Shown: piece by piece, positions 55,604 through 64,000 of the stretch | Position numbering within the stretch: the first letter of the stretch is position 1 | How the letters are laid out: each line of letters opens with the position of its first letter | Position numbers and translations under genes: made by a program | Notes under the pieces: generated by a model | Seen by the model: only the letters and a program-made list of their open reading frames with translations | What the model was told of the DNA's origin: nothing | Database searches by the model: none | Assembly (NCBI RefSeq): GCF_014932895.1 | Contig: NZ_JACYOF010000011.1 | Location: 1-64,000, forward strand | Reading direction: 5' to 3' | DNA from: Bacillus thuringiensis | Lineage (GTDB): Bacteria; Bacillota; Bacilli; Bacillales; Bacillaceae_G | Length of the DNA: 64,000 bases

Positions 55604-56803
55604 TTATATTAATTCCCGTTGCTTCGTTTCTTGCCCAAGTACAATTACAGCAAATACTCCAATTAAAATTGATCCACAAAAAATCGTAAATATTAGTGAT
55701 AGTGAAGCTTGTGAAGCAACTAAGTATCCCACTAATAGTGGTCCAAGAATACCACCAATACGGCCGAATGCTGCTGCCATCCCTGCACCTGTACCACGAA
55801 TAGCTGTTGGATACTGTTCAGGTGTATAGGCGTATAATGCACCCCAAGCACCTAAATTAAAGAAGGATAGTAACATACCTGCCACGATTAAAACTGTTAA
55901 TGAATCCGCAATCCCAAACAAATAAGCGCTGCACGCTGTACCGATTAAATACGTAACCAAAACAAATTTACGACCAAGGCGTTCAATAAACCAAGCAGCT
56001 GTAAAATACCCTGGAAGTTGAGCTAATGTCATAATGAGTACGTACTGAAAACTTTTTATTAAACTGAATCCTTTTAATACCATTACACTAGGTAACCAAA
56101 GAAACATTCCATAATAGGAAAAGACAACACAAAACCATAAAATCCATAGCATAATTGTTGCTTTACGATATTCGCCAGACCAAACTGATTTTATATTTTC
56201 GATAATAGAGGGTCTTTTTTCAACCTTTTGGAATCTTGGGGAATCTGGTAAATTCCATCTTAAATATAAAGCATATAGTGCCGGAACCGCACTCAATACC
56301 ATCGCAATTTCCCAACCATATTTCGGAATAACGAAATATGAGATAAGAGCTGCAATTAACCAGCCACCTGCCCAAAAACTTTCTAATAGCACAACAATTT
56401 TGCCGCGTTCATGTGCTTCAACACTCTCTGATACTAGCGTAGAAGCAACTGGAAGCTCTCCACCAAGCCCCATACCAATTAAAAATCGTAAAACGAGGAA
56501 CATCGCGAGTGTCGTCGTTAAAGCAGTTAAACCACTACCAATAGAAAATAGTAATAATGTAATAATAAAGACCGATTTCCGTCCTATTTTATCTGATAGT
56601 ATCCCAAAAAGGAGCGCCCCTACTGCCATACCAATTGAATTAATGCTACCTATCCAGCCCATTTCTTGAGTACTTAATCCCCAATCTTTTTGGAGCGCTA
56701 CGATTACAAATGAAAGCATTCCAACATCCATGGCATCAAATAGCCATCCAAGCCCTGCTATACCAAGTAGCTTTCGCTTCGAAATTTCTTTTACCTTGCC
56801 CAC
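55604..56803 (-). CDS. niaP: Niacin transporter NiaP (MFS)
   Basis: A 399-residue, 12-helix MFS transporter. It closely resembles B. subtilis NiaP (YceI): SKRKLLGIAGLGWLFDAMDVG, RFLIGMGLGGELPVASTLVSE, WILWFCVVFSYYGMFLWLPSVM and YTPEQYPTAIRGTGAG. It imports nicotinic acid for NAD synthesis (family knowledge). The GTG at 56803 is 7 nt from AGGAGG. An inverted repeat overlaps the promoter region. Confidence 0.9.
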   Translation of the reverse strand: MGKVKEISKRKLLGIAGLGWLFDAMDVGMLSFVIVALQKDWGLSTQEMGWIGSINSIGMAVGALLFGILSDKIGRKSVFIITLLLFSIGSGLTALTTTLAMFLVLRFLIGMGLGGELPVASTLVSESVEAHERGKIVVLLESFWAGGWLIAALISYFVIPKYGWEIAMVLSAVPALYALYLRWNLPDSPRFQKVEKRPSIIENIKSVWSGEYRKATIMLWILWFCVVFSYYGMFLWLPSVMVLKGFSLIKSFQYVLIMTLAQLPGYFTAAWFIERLGRKFVLVTYLIGTACSAYLFGIADSLTVLIVAGMLLSFFNLGAWGALYAYTPEQYPTAIRGTGAGMAAAFGRIGGILGPLLVGYLVASQASLSLIFTIFCGSILIGVFAVIVLGQETKQRELI

Positions 56804-56816
56804 AAGAAGTCCTCCT

Positions 56817-56852
56817 CACACAGGTGTCTTTACACATCATTTTACATGTGTG
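56817..56852 (-). promoter_or_regulatory. Inverted repeat over the niaP promoter (NiaR operator candidate)
   Basis: CACACAGGTGT (56817-56827) and ACATGTGTG (56844-56852) are near-inverse copies. A promoter-like TTTACT - 17 bp - TAAAAT reads leftwards, with its -10 inside the repeat. In Bacillus niaP is repressed by the niacin-responsive NiaR, which makes this its likely site. Confidence 0.5.
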
Positions 56853-56937
56853 AATTGTATAAGTAAAATGTTTTCGTGTGAAAAATTCTCCTTCATCATT
56901 CCCAAAAAATAAAATATTTATTAAAAATGAACAAATA

Positions 56938-56967
56938 AAAAAAGTAGCGATGTTCCGCTACTTTTTT
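56938..56967 (-). terminator. Terminator of the GT4-tagA unit
   Basis: AAAGTAGCG/CGCTACTTT stem with T run at the end of tagA. Confidence 0.8.
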
Positions 56968-57698
56968 GAACGCATTACCTCTTTTAAAAATTCCACTAAC
57001 ACTAGCTGACGACGCCAGCGTGTTGGATTACTACATAATCTGTAAAACCACTCTAAATGAATCGCTTGAATCCATTTTGGAGCACGCTTTACCTCTCCAG
57101 CCCAAACATCCAAACTACCACCTACTCCAACAGCCATTTTTGTTTCTAAACGATGCTTATTGTTTTGGATAAAGTTCTCTTGTCTTGGGAAACCAAGTGC
57201 AACAAGTAATAGATCTGGTTTTGCTTCTTGAATACGAGAAACAATATTTTCCTCTTCTTCTTGTTTAAAATATCCATCTTGTGTACCTACAATAGATACG
57301 GCCGAATATGTCTTCGTTAAATGATCTGCTGCAGCTTGTACAACATGTGGTTTTGCACCTAATAAGAAAACAGATACTGGTTTATGCTCTTCTGATAACT
57401 TCGCAAATAAATTACACATTAAATCAAACCCTGCTACCCGTTCTTTTAAAGGCGTGCCAAGCATACCGCTTGCCTTTACAACCCCAATACCATCAGGTGT
57501 AATCAAATCCGTATTTAACAACGTTTTATGGAACTTTTCATCTTTTTTTGCACACATAACAATTTCAGGATTTGCTGTTACTACCTGAAAAGTATGAGCT
57601 TGCTCCAATTCTAATTGGTCCTTTAAATATTGAAGTGTTTCATCCATTGTCATTGTAGAGAAAGGAACACCTAGAATATCAACCGTTTGTACTTCCAT
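56958..57698 (-). CDS. tagA: TagA/WecG/CpsF-family glycosyltransferase
   Basis: A 246-residue GT26 enzyme that adds N-acetylmannosamine to undecaprenyl-PP-GlcNAc, the second step of linkage-unit synthesis for wall teichoic acid or secondary wall polysaccharide. Key motifs: TANPEIVMCAKKD (about 40-52), DLITPDGIGVV with the catalytic Asp (about 63-73), LGFPRQENFI and the C-terminal EWFYRLCSNPTRWRRQL. It begins 15 nt after the GT4 gene, so they form an operon. Confidence 0.93.
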   Translation of the reverse strand: MEVQTVDILGVPFSTMTMDETLQYLKDQLELEQAHTFQVVTANPEIVMCAKKDEKFHKTLLNTDLITPDGIGVVKASGMLGTPLKERVAGFDLMCNLFAKLSEEHKPVSVFLLGAKPHVVQAAADHLTKTYSAVSIVGTQDGYFKQEEEENIVSRIQEAKPDLLLVALGFPRQENFIQNNKHRLETKMAVGVGGSLDVWAGEVKRAPKWIQAIHLEWFYRLCSNPTRWRRQLVLVEFLKEVMRSKK

Positions 57699-57713
57699 AA
57701 TTAACTATCCTCT

Positions 57714-58814
57714 CTATTTCAATAAAAGTTTCTTATATGCATTACGAGTATCTTCATACAAATTCTTTAACGAGAAATGAGTAGATGCATGATTGTATAA
57801 ACGATTTCCCATCGCTTCTAATTCACCACTTAACCATTTTTCATAAGCATTTTCTAATGCAATTGCTAATGAATCTACATCACTAATTGGTACAATCCAT
57901 CCATACGTATCATCAACTATTAACTTTTTCATATCACCCACATTTGTTGCAATAGATGTTAAACGTTGATTTGCAGCTTCCAATAAAACAAGGGGGAAAC
58001 TTTCACTATAAGAGGTTAACAAATTAATGTGCGCAGATGCATATAATTCTTTTGAATCTGTACGGAAACCTAGAAAAATCACTTTATCCTCTAAGCCTTT
58101 TTGTTTCACCATCTCTTTTAATTCTATCTCTATAGGTCCATCCCCAAGTAAAAGTACCTTTATATTTGGAATTTTTATTTTTTGTAACGCTTCAAATAAA
58201 ATGCTATGACCTTTAATAGGATGAAGACGCGCTACTTGAATGGCCGTAAATACTCCTTTATCGATGCCAAATTCACTCTTATCATAAGGTTTTGCTGGAA
58301 TACTATCATACTCAATCCCATTATAAACTGTACAAATCTTTTCTTCTGGTACACCGAGTTTTATTATGTTTTCCTTAAAATTCTCCGTAATTGCAAAAAA
58401 CAAATCTACTTTCTTGAAAGAACGTAAATTTAACTTCGTAAATACCCATCCTTTTAATCCGCTCTTCATAAAATCCAAGGTTGGATCACTGTGGACAGTC
58501 ATTATCCATTTCGCTTTTATACCTTTTTTCAAGAGGGAGAGATAGAAATTCGCTCGTGCGCCATGTGTATGCACAATTTCAAATTGGCTTTCATTAATAA
58601 ATGACTTTATTTTTGAAAGGATTGATAAGTCGTACCGAGATGATTGAGTAAAAACATGTACTTGGATACCAAGGCCCCTCGCTTCTCTAGCGATCGCACC
58701 TTCTTCAAATACCATTAATTCCACTTCTTTCTTCGGAAACTGCGATAAAAGTGAAATAATATGTGTTTTTCCCCCACCTTCTTCTGCACCAGCATTAATA
58801 TGCAACACTTTCAT
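57714..58814 (-). CDS. Glycosyltransferase family 4 enzyme
   Basis: A 366-residue GT-B enzyme: N-terminal acceptor fold starting MKVLHINAGAEEGGGKTHI, and the C-terminal donor-binding part with VARLHPIKGHSILFEAL, LLGDGPIEIELKEMV and SYSESFPLVLLEAANQRLTSIAT (the Ex7E motif). It transfers a sugar from a nucleotide donor to a cell-surface glycan precursor; sugar unknown. Co-transcribed with tagA, and preceded by a terminator-like hairpin after the polymerase gene. Confidence 0.9.
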   Translation of the reverse strand: MKVLHINAGAEEGGGKTHIISLLSQFPKKEVELMVFEEGAIAREARGLGIQVHVFTQSSRYDLSILSKIKSFINESQFEIVHTHGARANFYLSLLKKGIKAKWIMTVHSDPTLDFMKSGLKGWVFTKLNLRSFKKVDLFFAITENFKENIIKLGVPEEKICTVYNGIEYDSIPAKPYDKSEFGIDKGVFTAIQVARLHPIKGHSILFEALQKIKIPNIKVLLLGDGPIEIELKEMVKQKGLEDKVIFLGFRTDSKELYASAHINLLTSYSESFPLVLLEAANQRLTSIATNVGDMKKLIVDDTYGWIVPISDVDSLAIALENAYEKWLSGELEAMGNRLYNHASTHFSLKNLYEDTRNAYKKLLLK

Positions 58815-58854
58815 TTCTTAATCCTCCATTTTATTTTTATTTACTATAACAAAA

Positions 58855-58885
58855 ATAAAAGCTAACATATGCTAGCTTTTATTTT
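58855..58885 (-). terminator. Terminator of the polymerase gene
   Basis: AAAAGCTA.CATATG.TAGCTTTT stem followed by TATTTTT on the minus strand. Confidence 0.7.
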
Positions 58886-58889
58886 TCTA

Positions 58890-60296
58890 TCATTCAATTT
58901 CCAAGTCAACTATTAAATATGCCATGAGTAACACTAGATAAAAACTCACTCCAGGTGCCATTAAAATATGCCCAGCGATAAATGAAATACCTAATCCTAA
59001 AAGTATCGCTGCAACGACCATTGCATATTTCACTGTAAATATTTGCTTGAACTTAGTAAACACACATACAATAAATTTAATGCCAAAGTATAAGAATGGC
59101 ACTATAAGTAAAATAAACCCTATAATTCCGAAAGAGTAGAACCAATCATGGAAATCGCGTTCAATTAATTTCGGTTGCTCTTTATAGTTACCAGCATAAC
59201 CCATCCCTAGTAACTTTTGGGATGTTGGAGCTTCCTTATAGAAATCTTTATACATTTGCTCAAATAATTGACGCCCACTGAAAATAATAGCTTGAGTTTC
59301 TTCCTTTTTCTCCGCTGCTTTTTCTTTTTCCTGTTCTTTCTCTCTTTCTTTTTCTTTCTCTGTAACTGGAGGTTTATGCTCTTTCGCTTCTTCTTTCTTT
59401 TTCTCTTCCTGTTTCGCACTTTGTTGTTGTTCAATTAATTGGAAATGAACCCCCATATTTTTCATAAATGGTGAAAAAGGTGTATATGCCAATATGCCTA
59501 CAAAAACAGTCATTGCAACAAAACCATTTAATAAATAGACATTTTTCTTTCCATCTTTACGTTGTGTAAACGCCTGGATAAAGCACATAACAACTGCAAT
59601 AGCCATTGTTGCAAAGATTGCTCCTACACCAACCTTTGTCCCAATTGCAAATAGTGAATAAACAACTAAAACGGAAGGAATCCAATAGTATACTTTACCT
59701 ATACTCTTTGTTTTTTCAATTGAATACAAAATAACAATTGGGCACATGATGGCTAAAATAGAACCTAGTTCGTTACCTGCATAAAACCAACCACGTGATC
59801 CCAACTTCAACCATGCATAACTATTGTAATCTGTCCCAGTCGCAATCGAAGCTACCATTACTACTCCTATGATTAACGATGCATACGTAATATAGTCACG
59901 CATTTTTGAATGCCCTTTTTCTTTTAAAGATTTAAAAACAAACACATAGCAAGTAAGCATCACAAACGGATATAAAGCTTTTGCTATAAATTTAATTTCT
60001 TCTGTAAGCACCATAGGATTCTTTGTAAATTTATTATTCATCAACCCAATAGTGAAAACTATTCCAACTAGGATTATATAAGATATATATTTTATACTCC
60101 CTCTTTTCCTTGTTTGTATTAAAATATATATTCCACTTAGAAACATAACGAATAAGCGGGTAATAACTCCAATAGTCGTATCAATTTTTAAAACCATTAT
60201 ACAGAATGCTGTGAGCAAATCTAAAATGGGTTGCAACAAAATAAAGATTAATAGAAAATTTTCAAATTTATTACTTTTAATACTCTCCCTTAACAT
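58890..60296 (-). CDS. O-antigen ligase/polymerase-like membrane protein
   Basis: A 468-residue Wzy_C/WaaL-like protein with about 11 helices and the conserved GWFYAGNELGSILA region. A long outer loop contains a K/E-rich low-complexity stretch (about 290-345: QQQSAKQEEKKKEEAKEHKP then EKEREKEQEKEKAAEKKEE) just before RQLFEQMYKDF. It polymerises or ligates lipid-linked glycans; in B. anthracis the O-antigen-ligase-like WpaA/WpaB act in secondary wall polysaccharide synthesis, a plausible role here (inference). Neighbours are TagA and GT4. Confidence 0.87.
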   Translation of the reverse strand: MLRESIKSNKFENFLLIFILLQPILDLLTAFCIMVLKIDTTIGVITRLFVMFLSGIYILIQTRKRGSIKYISYIILVGIVFTIGLMNNKFTKNPMVLTEEIKFIAKALYPFVMLTCYVFVFKSLKEKGHSKMRDYITYASLIIGVVMVASIATGTDYNSYAWLKLGSRGWFYAGNELGSILAIMCPIVILYSIEKTKSIGKVYYWIPSVLVVYSLFAIGTKVGVGAIFATMAIAVVMCFIQAFTQRKDGKKNVYLLNGFVAMTVFVGILAYTPFSPFMKNMGVHFQLIEQQQSAKQEEKKKEEAKEHKPPVTEKEKEREKEQEKEKAAEKKEETQAIIFSGRQLFEQMYKDFYKEAPTSQKLLGMGYAGNYKEQPKLIERDFHDWFYSFGIIGFILLIVPFLYFGIKFIVCVFTKFKQIFTVKYAMVVAAILLGLGISFIAGHILMAPGVSFYLVLLMAYLIVDLEIE

Positions 60297-60567
60297 CTAG
60301 AACCTCCATAACTAATGCCTAATTTCACTCTATGCGATTATTATTATTTTTCTTATTTCAAATATTTATTATAACATATATTTTTTAATTAAACGTCTCA
60401 CATTTCTATCCAACCTTACCTTATAGAAAAAGCAAATTTGTATTTTCAAGCGCTTTCTTTCCTTATTTTTTCTTTTTTTCTACATGTAACGAAAATGCAT
60501 TGTTATTTACATAACTTTAGTGTATATTTTTTCTCTGGAATATCTTTAAGAGGAAGGGATTACAGCC

Positions 60568-61200
60568 ATGTTATTAATCGATATATTTACGTTTCTTGGC
60601 ATTATCGCCGCTGCTATTTCCGGTACATTAGTTGGTTTAAAAAAAGATTTAGATTTTTTCGGTGTCCTTTGTTTAGCTGTAGCTACTGCGCTCGGCGGCG
60701 GTATTATTCGTGATATTATGATCGGTAACCTGCCTCCTGTCGCATTTGTAAAACCCATTTACTTTTTCGTAAGCGTATTATCAGCATTATTTACTTGTAT
60801 GTTTTTTGAGCGTATCAATAAACTACAAGTCGTTATTATGCTTTCTGATGCTGTTGGCTTAGGAGTTTTTACAGCTATTGGGGCAAATGCGGCAATGTCA
60901 CATCATGTTGACGCCTCATTTTTAGTTGTTTCAATGGGAGTCATTACAGGTATTGGAGGCGGTATTTTGCGTGATATTTGTGCTCAAGATATCCCTTACG
61001 TATTCCGAAAAGAGATTTACGCAATCGCTTCTATCTTAGGAGCAATTAGCTTCTTAATCACACATGCAATGGGAGCGCACGTATTAGCTTTCTATGTTTG
61101 TTTATTAATAACATTCATTATCCGTGTCGTTACTGTAATATATAATGTACATTTTCCTGTTTTCTTTAAAACACATGCCAAAATTAATAAAGGCCATTAA
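60568..61200 (+). CDS. TRIC-family cation channel (UPF0126)
   Basis: A 210-residue protein with seven helices in two similar halves, each with a conserved GGG(I/L)RDI turn: ALGGGIIRDIMIGNLPPVAF and GIGGGILRDICAQDIPYVFRKE. Prokaryotic TRIC proteins form trimeric K+-permeable channels. AAGAGGAAGGGA precedes the ATG. Single gene. Confidence 0.92.
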   Translation: MLLIDIFTFLGIIAAAISGTLVGLKKDLDFFGVLCLAVATALGGGIIRDIMIGNLPPVAFVKPIYFFVSVLSALFTCMFFERINKLQVVIMLSDAVGLGVFTAIGANAAMSHHVDASFLVVSMGVITGIGGGILRDICAQDIPYVFRKEIYAIASILGAISFLITHAMGAHVLAFYVCLLITFIIRVVTVIYNVHFPVFFKTHAKINKGH

Positions 61201-61226
61201 GAGAATTCTAAATAGAATTCTCTTAA
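61199..61226 (+). terminator. Terminator after the TRIC gene
   Basis: TAAGAGAATTC/GAATTCTCTTA stem followed by ATTTA; the T-run is weak. Confidence 0.6.
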
Positions 61227-61329
61227 TTTATATATCATTCTAAACACTAATATGGAGTAATTGTATATAAAAATATATAATTATATAAGAAACAAAAATG
61301 AAAACGCTTTATACACAGGGGGAAAAACG

Positions 61330-62631
61330 ATGCTTGGGGTTTTTAAAAAACATACTAATAAAACAAACGCCAGTATAATTGAATTAAGTAAGGACCAACA
61401 AATAATCTTTAACGTACCTGCTAATTCTGAATTAAGAATTCAAATGGATATGCTACATATTTCAAAGGAAGACTTACAAATTGTAAAAGTACTACAGCCT
61501 TTTATTTATGAAGAAATAGATTGGATTACAGAAAAATTCTATGCCAACATTACAAAACAACCTAATTTAATTACTATTATTGAACGTTACAGCTCTATTC
61601 CAAAACTAAAACAAACTTTAAAAACACATATTAAAGAATTATTCAGTGGAAATATGCATGAAGATTTTATTGAACAACGTGTCAGAATTGCAAAAAGACA
61701 TGTACAAATTGGTTTACATAGAAAATGGTATACTGCTGCCTATCAAGAATTATTTCGCTCTATCATTAAGATTTTACAAACAAAAATTACAATAATCGAT
61801 GATTTTTCATATTCTATAAACGTAATAAATAAATTATTCACCCTTGAACAAGAACTTGTTCTTGCGGCTTATGAATCTGAATATGAAAGAATCCAAAAAG
61901 ACCATGAAAAAGAAAAAGAAATAACAGCCATGACGATTACTCATATCGCAACAGAATTAGCAGCTGTATCTGAAAAAACGAGCTCTTCTATTCAAAAACT
62001 AACGGCTAAATCTGCAACTATTGTAGAAATTGCGAAAACAGGTACATCATTAGCTACAACATCAGAAGAAAAAGCGAATAAGGGGAAAGAACAATTAAAT
62101 CAACAAAATAAACGCATGGAATACATTCAAATGAATATGGAAACTATTATTACAGATACTCACGAACTTCTCGATATTTCTAACAAAATTAACGAAATCA
62201 TAGATATTGTAAAATCCATTGCAGAACAAACCAATTTACTCGCACTAAATGCCGCCATTGAGTCTGCACGTGCCGGAGAATTTGGTAAAGGTTTTTCTGT
62301 TGTAGCTGGAGAGATCCGAAAGTTATCCGAGCAAACGAAAGAATCTATATTCAACGTTACAAAGCTCGTTGAAAAAACAAATGAGCAGATCAATCATGTC
62401 TCTTCTTCCGTGAAACAAATTAGCGCTCTCGTATCTGAAGGAACGGATAGTATGTCTGCAACAGATCAATACTTCCAAGAAATTGTAAAAGATATGTCTA
62501 ACTCGAAAGAACAGAATAAAAAAATTGAAAACGAGTTAGAAACTATTTCACAAGTAATGAAAGGGATTCAAGACGATTCCTCAAAAATGGCCCTAACAGC
62601 TGACAGTTTACAACTAGAACTAAACCGATAA
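61330..62631 (+). CDS. HemAT-like globin-coupled methyl-accepting transducer
   Basis: A 433-residue soluble chemoreceptor. Residues about 40-180 are a sensor globin; the proximal haem His lies in [24 protein letters not shown], matching B. subtilis HemAT. Residues 200-430 are the MCP signalling coiled coil with the CheA/CheW tip [36 protein letters not shown] (in parts). It senses O2 for aerotaxis. ATG at 61330 follows a GGGGG site; the in-frame TTG at 61261 has none. Confidence 0.93.
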   Translation: MLGVFKKHTNKTNASIIELSKDQQIIFNVPANSELRIQMDMLHISKEDLQIVKVLQPFIYEEIDWITEKFYANITKQPNLITIIERYSSIPKLKQTLKTHIKELFSGNMHEDFIEQRVRIAKRHVQIGLHRKWYTAAYQELFRSIIKILQTKITIIDDFSYSINVINKLFTLEQELVLAAYESEYERIQKDHEKEKEITAMTITHIATELAAVSEKTSSSIQKLTAKSATIVEIAKTGTSLATTSEEKANKGKEQLNQQNKRMEYIQMNMETIITDTHELLDISNKINEIIDIVKSIAEQTNLLALNAAIESARAGEFGKGFSVVAGEIRKLSEQTKESIFNVTKLVEKTNEQINHVSSSVKQISALVSEGTDSMSATDQYFQEIVKDMSNSKEQNKKIENELETISQVMKGIQDDSSKMALTADSLQLELNR

Positions 62632-62697
62632 GGTGAAAATTAGGTTAATAGCGATTTTTCATCTCCGTTAACTACTAACGCTCATCATCCATTAACA

Positions 62698-62726
62698 AAA
62701 AAAGAATCCAAAATGGATTCTTTTTA
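62698..62726. terminator. Bidirectional terminator
   Basis: AAAGAATCCA/TGGATTCTTT stem with A and T runs, between convergent genes. Confidence 0.8.
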
Positions 62727-64000
62727 TTTTCTGAAAAATATTTTTTGACAATACACATAACTCATATAAACACCAAAACTTTGTAAAATAAACAAAGCTG
62801 GCATAATAATATTGTAATATGCCATATCTACTTGGCAGAGTCTTAACAAGACATATCCACTAATTAACAATAAGAACAACATATATCCTTCATTTTGTTG
62901 TTTCTTAATAAGAAAGTGTAATAAAGCTATAGCCATAAATAATGTCACGGCTATATATATAAGTTTTTCACATTTGAAAAGAATAGAATTTATTCCCTCG
63001 TCTGAAAACTGATTCATTACTGGTTTTAAAAGTTTAAATCTCTCATCTTCGATTTCTTTTAATTTTTGATCAATATGTTCTGTTACACTTTGATTTTTTT
63101 GCATTTTTTCCTCATTTTTACCTTTTCCAATTAAGACAGATTGAACATACGTCTCATTCGAAATTGTATATTGTGACATTCCCATTGTCTTAATTCCATA
63201 ATTCACACAAAAATGAGTACTATAAAATAGGATAAGTATCCCTATCATCTTTAATAGCACTTTTTGTTTCGTTGCTGATTGAAATAATTCAATTAACAAT
63301 ACATATACAGAGATAAAAATAGGAAGAAATAACCCCATTGGGAAAATCATATTACTAAATGCAAATAGACTCGCTGAAAACACCCACATATAAGGATGAT
63401 CTAACCCTTTATATAAAAGTATGTAACAAGCAAAATAAAATAAAAATATTGCGAGCGATTCCTGTGTTAATAAGGAACTCATAAATATATTTGGAATATA
63501 TAAAGCGTAAAATATAGACGCAATACGACCACATTCTTCCCCAAAAACAATTGCTGCAATACGATAAATGAAAAATGCAGTTCCTGTACAGAATAAAATA
63601 TTAAATAACTGCAAAACAAATACCGTATCACCAAATATACGCATAACAGTTGATTCATAAATAATAAAAGGTAATTGCATTACATTCTCTATATTATTGC
63701 CAATTGCAATCTGCTTTGCAGATTCATACATCGTTTTCATATCACCGACTATCGGAACATCTACAAATAGAACCGTAATAAGTCTCACAACTATAGATAT
63801 GCTCATAAGAAAAATAAGAAATTGTTTATCTGTAAAACGATATTGCAAAATTGATGCCACTAACAATATGAGGATGACAAAAATCGCCAATACAATTGTT
63901 ACACTTGTTGTACTTCCTCCAAAAAATTGCTTACTTGTTTCAAATGCTGACCAACAACTATAAACAAAAAATGCGAGCATCGTACCGATTATTACTTTAC
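62724..64000 (-). CDS. PMT/ArnT-like membrane glycosyltransferase (5' end beyond window)
   Basis: A polytopic protein of at least 420 residues with about ten helices. The DVPIVGDMKTMYESAKQIA segment after the second helix resembles the acidic first loop of GT39/ArnT-type lipid-linked sugar transferases. The frame stays open upstream of the Met at 63980 (KVIIGTMLAFFVYSCW), which itself has no RBS and lies in a membrane helix, so the true start is outside. Probably part of the wall-glycan group. Confidence 0.75.
   Translation of the reverse strand, partial: KVIIGTMLAFFVYSCWSAFETSKQFFGGSTTSVTIVLAIFVILILLVASILQYRFTDKQFLIFLMSISIVVRLITVLFVDVPIVGDMKTMYESAKQIAIGNNIENVMQLPFIIYESTVMRIFGDTVFVLQLFNILFCTGTAFFIYRIAAIVFGEECGRIASIFYALYIPNIFMSSLLTQESLAIFLFYFACYILLYKGLDHPYMWVFSASLFAFSNMIFPMGLFLPIFISVYVLLIELFQSATKQKVLLKMIGILILFYSTHFCVNYGIKTMGMSQYTISNETYVQSVLIGKGKNEEKMQKNQSVTEHIDQKLKEIEDERFKLLKPVMNQFSDEGINSILFKCEKLIYIAVTLFMAIALLHFLIKKQQNEGYMLFLLLISGYVLLRLCQVDMAYYNIIMPALFILQSFGVYMSYVYCQKIFFRK

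Noticed and set aside
59207-59434. Lys/Arg-rich 75-codon frame
   Set aside because: Out-of-frame shadow of the K/E-rich loop of the polymerase gene.

Overview
The window reads as a chromosomal segment of a Bacillus cereus group bacterium (B. cereus / B. thuringiensis / B. anthracis relatives). The DNA is AT-rich, with purine-rich Shine-Dalgarno sites and intrinsic terminators after most genes. Much of the gene content and local order matches the ywi-ywh-ywf-ywd region of Bacillus subtilis: argS-ywiB, speE-speB, a pbpG-like PBP, ywhD-ywhC-ywhB, ywfO, rsfA, lipL, pta, hemQ, cwlJ-gerQ, ywdK/ywdI/ywdJ, ung, pdxK. Several short repeats have the size, stem-loop build and TTTAT flanks described for the B. 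cereus-group element bcr1. Family and homologue calls come from reading translated sequence and memory of the families; no database search was run.

Layout. 1-4.1 kb: the 5' part of a large secreted collagen-adhesin-like protein with near-identical CnaB repeats, then a 1.5-kb gene-poor stretch holding a decayed IS630-type transposase. 4.1-17.3 kb: housekeeping block (argS, DUF1934, LD-carboxypeptidase, YxeA, PTS-type IIC permease, agmatinase/spermidine synthase, MerR-MFS efflux pair, GDPD, bifunctional PBP, YwhD, M50 protease, tautomerase). 17.3-32.9 kb: HD-domain protein, a Fur-type iron-siderophore ABC operon containing an unreported-looking 23-codon ORF, RsfA, LipL, Pta, HemQ, DD-carboxypeptidase, the CwlJ-GerQ germination pair, a K+ channel and a nucleobase permease. 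33-43.9 kb: HAD phosphatase, Ung, an ABC-2 exporter with a GDSL lipase, a LacI regulator with a divergent YitT-type gene, then methionine synthesis (hom; metY-metA behind a SAM-I riboswitch) interspersed with bcr1-like repeats. 44-56.8 kb: ClC channel, YjjG-like phosphatase, YeiL-like regulator, azoreductase, a GAF-kinase/LuxR two-component pair, pdxK, a 5TMR-GGDEF gene broken by an amber codon, a perfect parS site, cstA with its small partner, a LytTR regulator with a degenerate receiver, and niaP. 57-64 kb: cell-wall glycan genes (TagA, GT4, O-antigen-ligase-like polymerase), a TRIC channel, a HemAT-like globin transducer and a partial PMT-like glycosyltransferase.

Most notable: (i) a perfect 16-bp parS (TGTTCCACGTGAAACA) inside a hairpin downstream of cstA; (ii) a 23-codon ORF whose RBS lies in a G/C-rich stem inside the siderophore operon; (iii) a cstA neighbourhood in which the LytTR regulator has lost its phospho-Asp and the 5TMR sensor is fused to GGDEF and split by a stop; (iv) four bcr1-like repeats, one inserted between the SAM riboswitch terminator and the metY ribosome binding site; (v) operator-like palindromes placed exactly between -35 and -10 in the MerR/MFS and LacI/YitT promoters.
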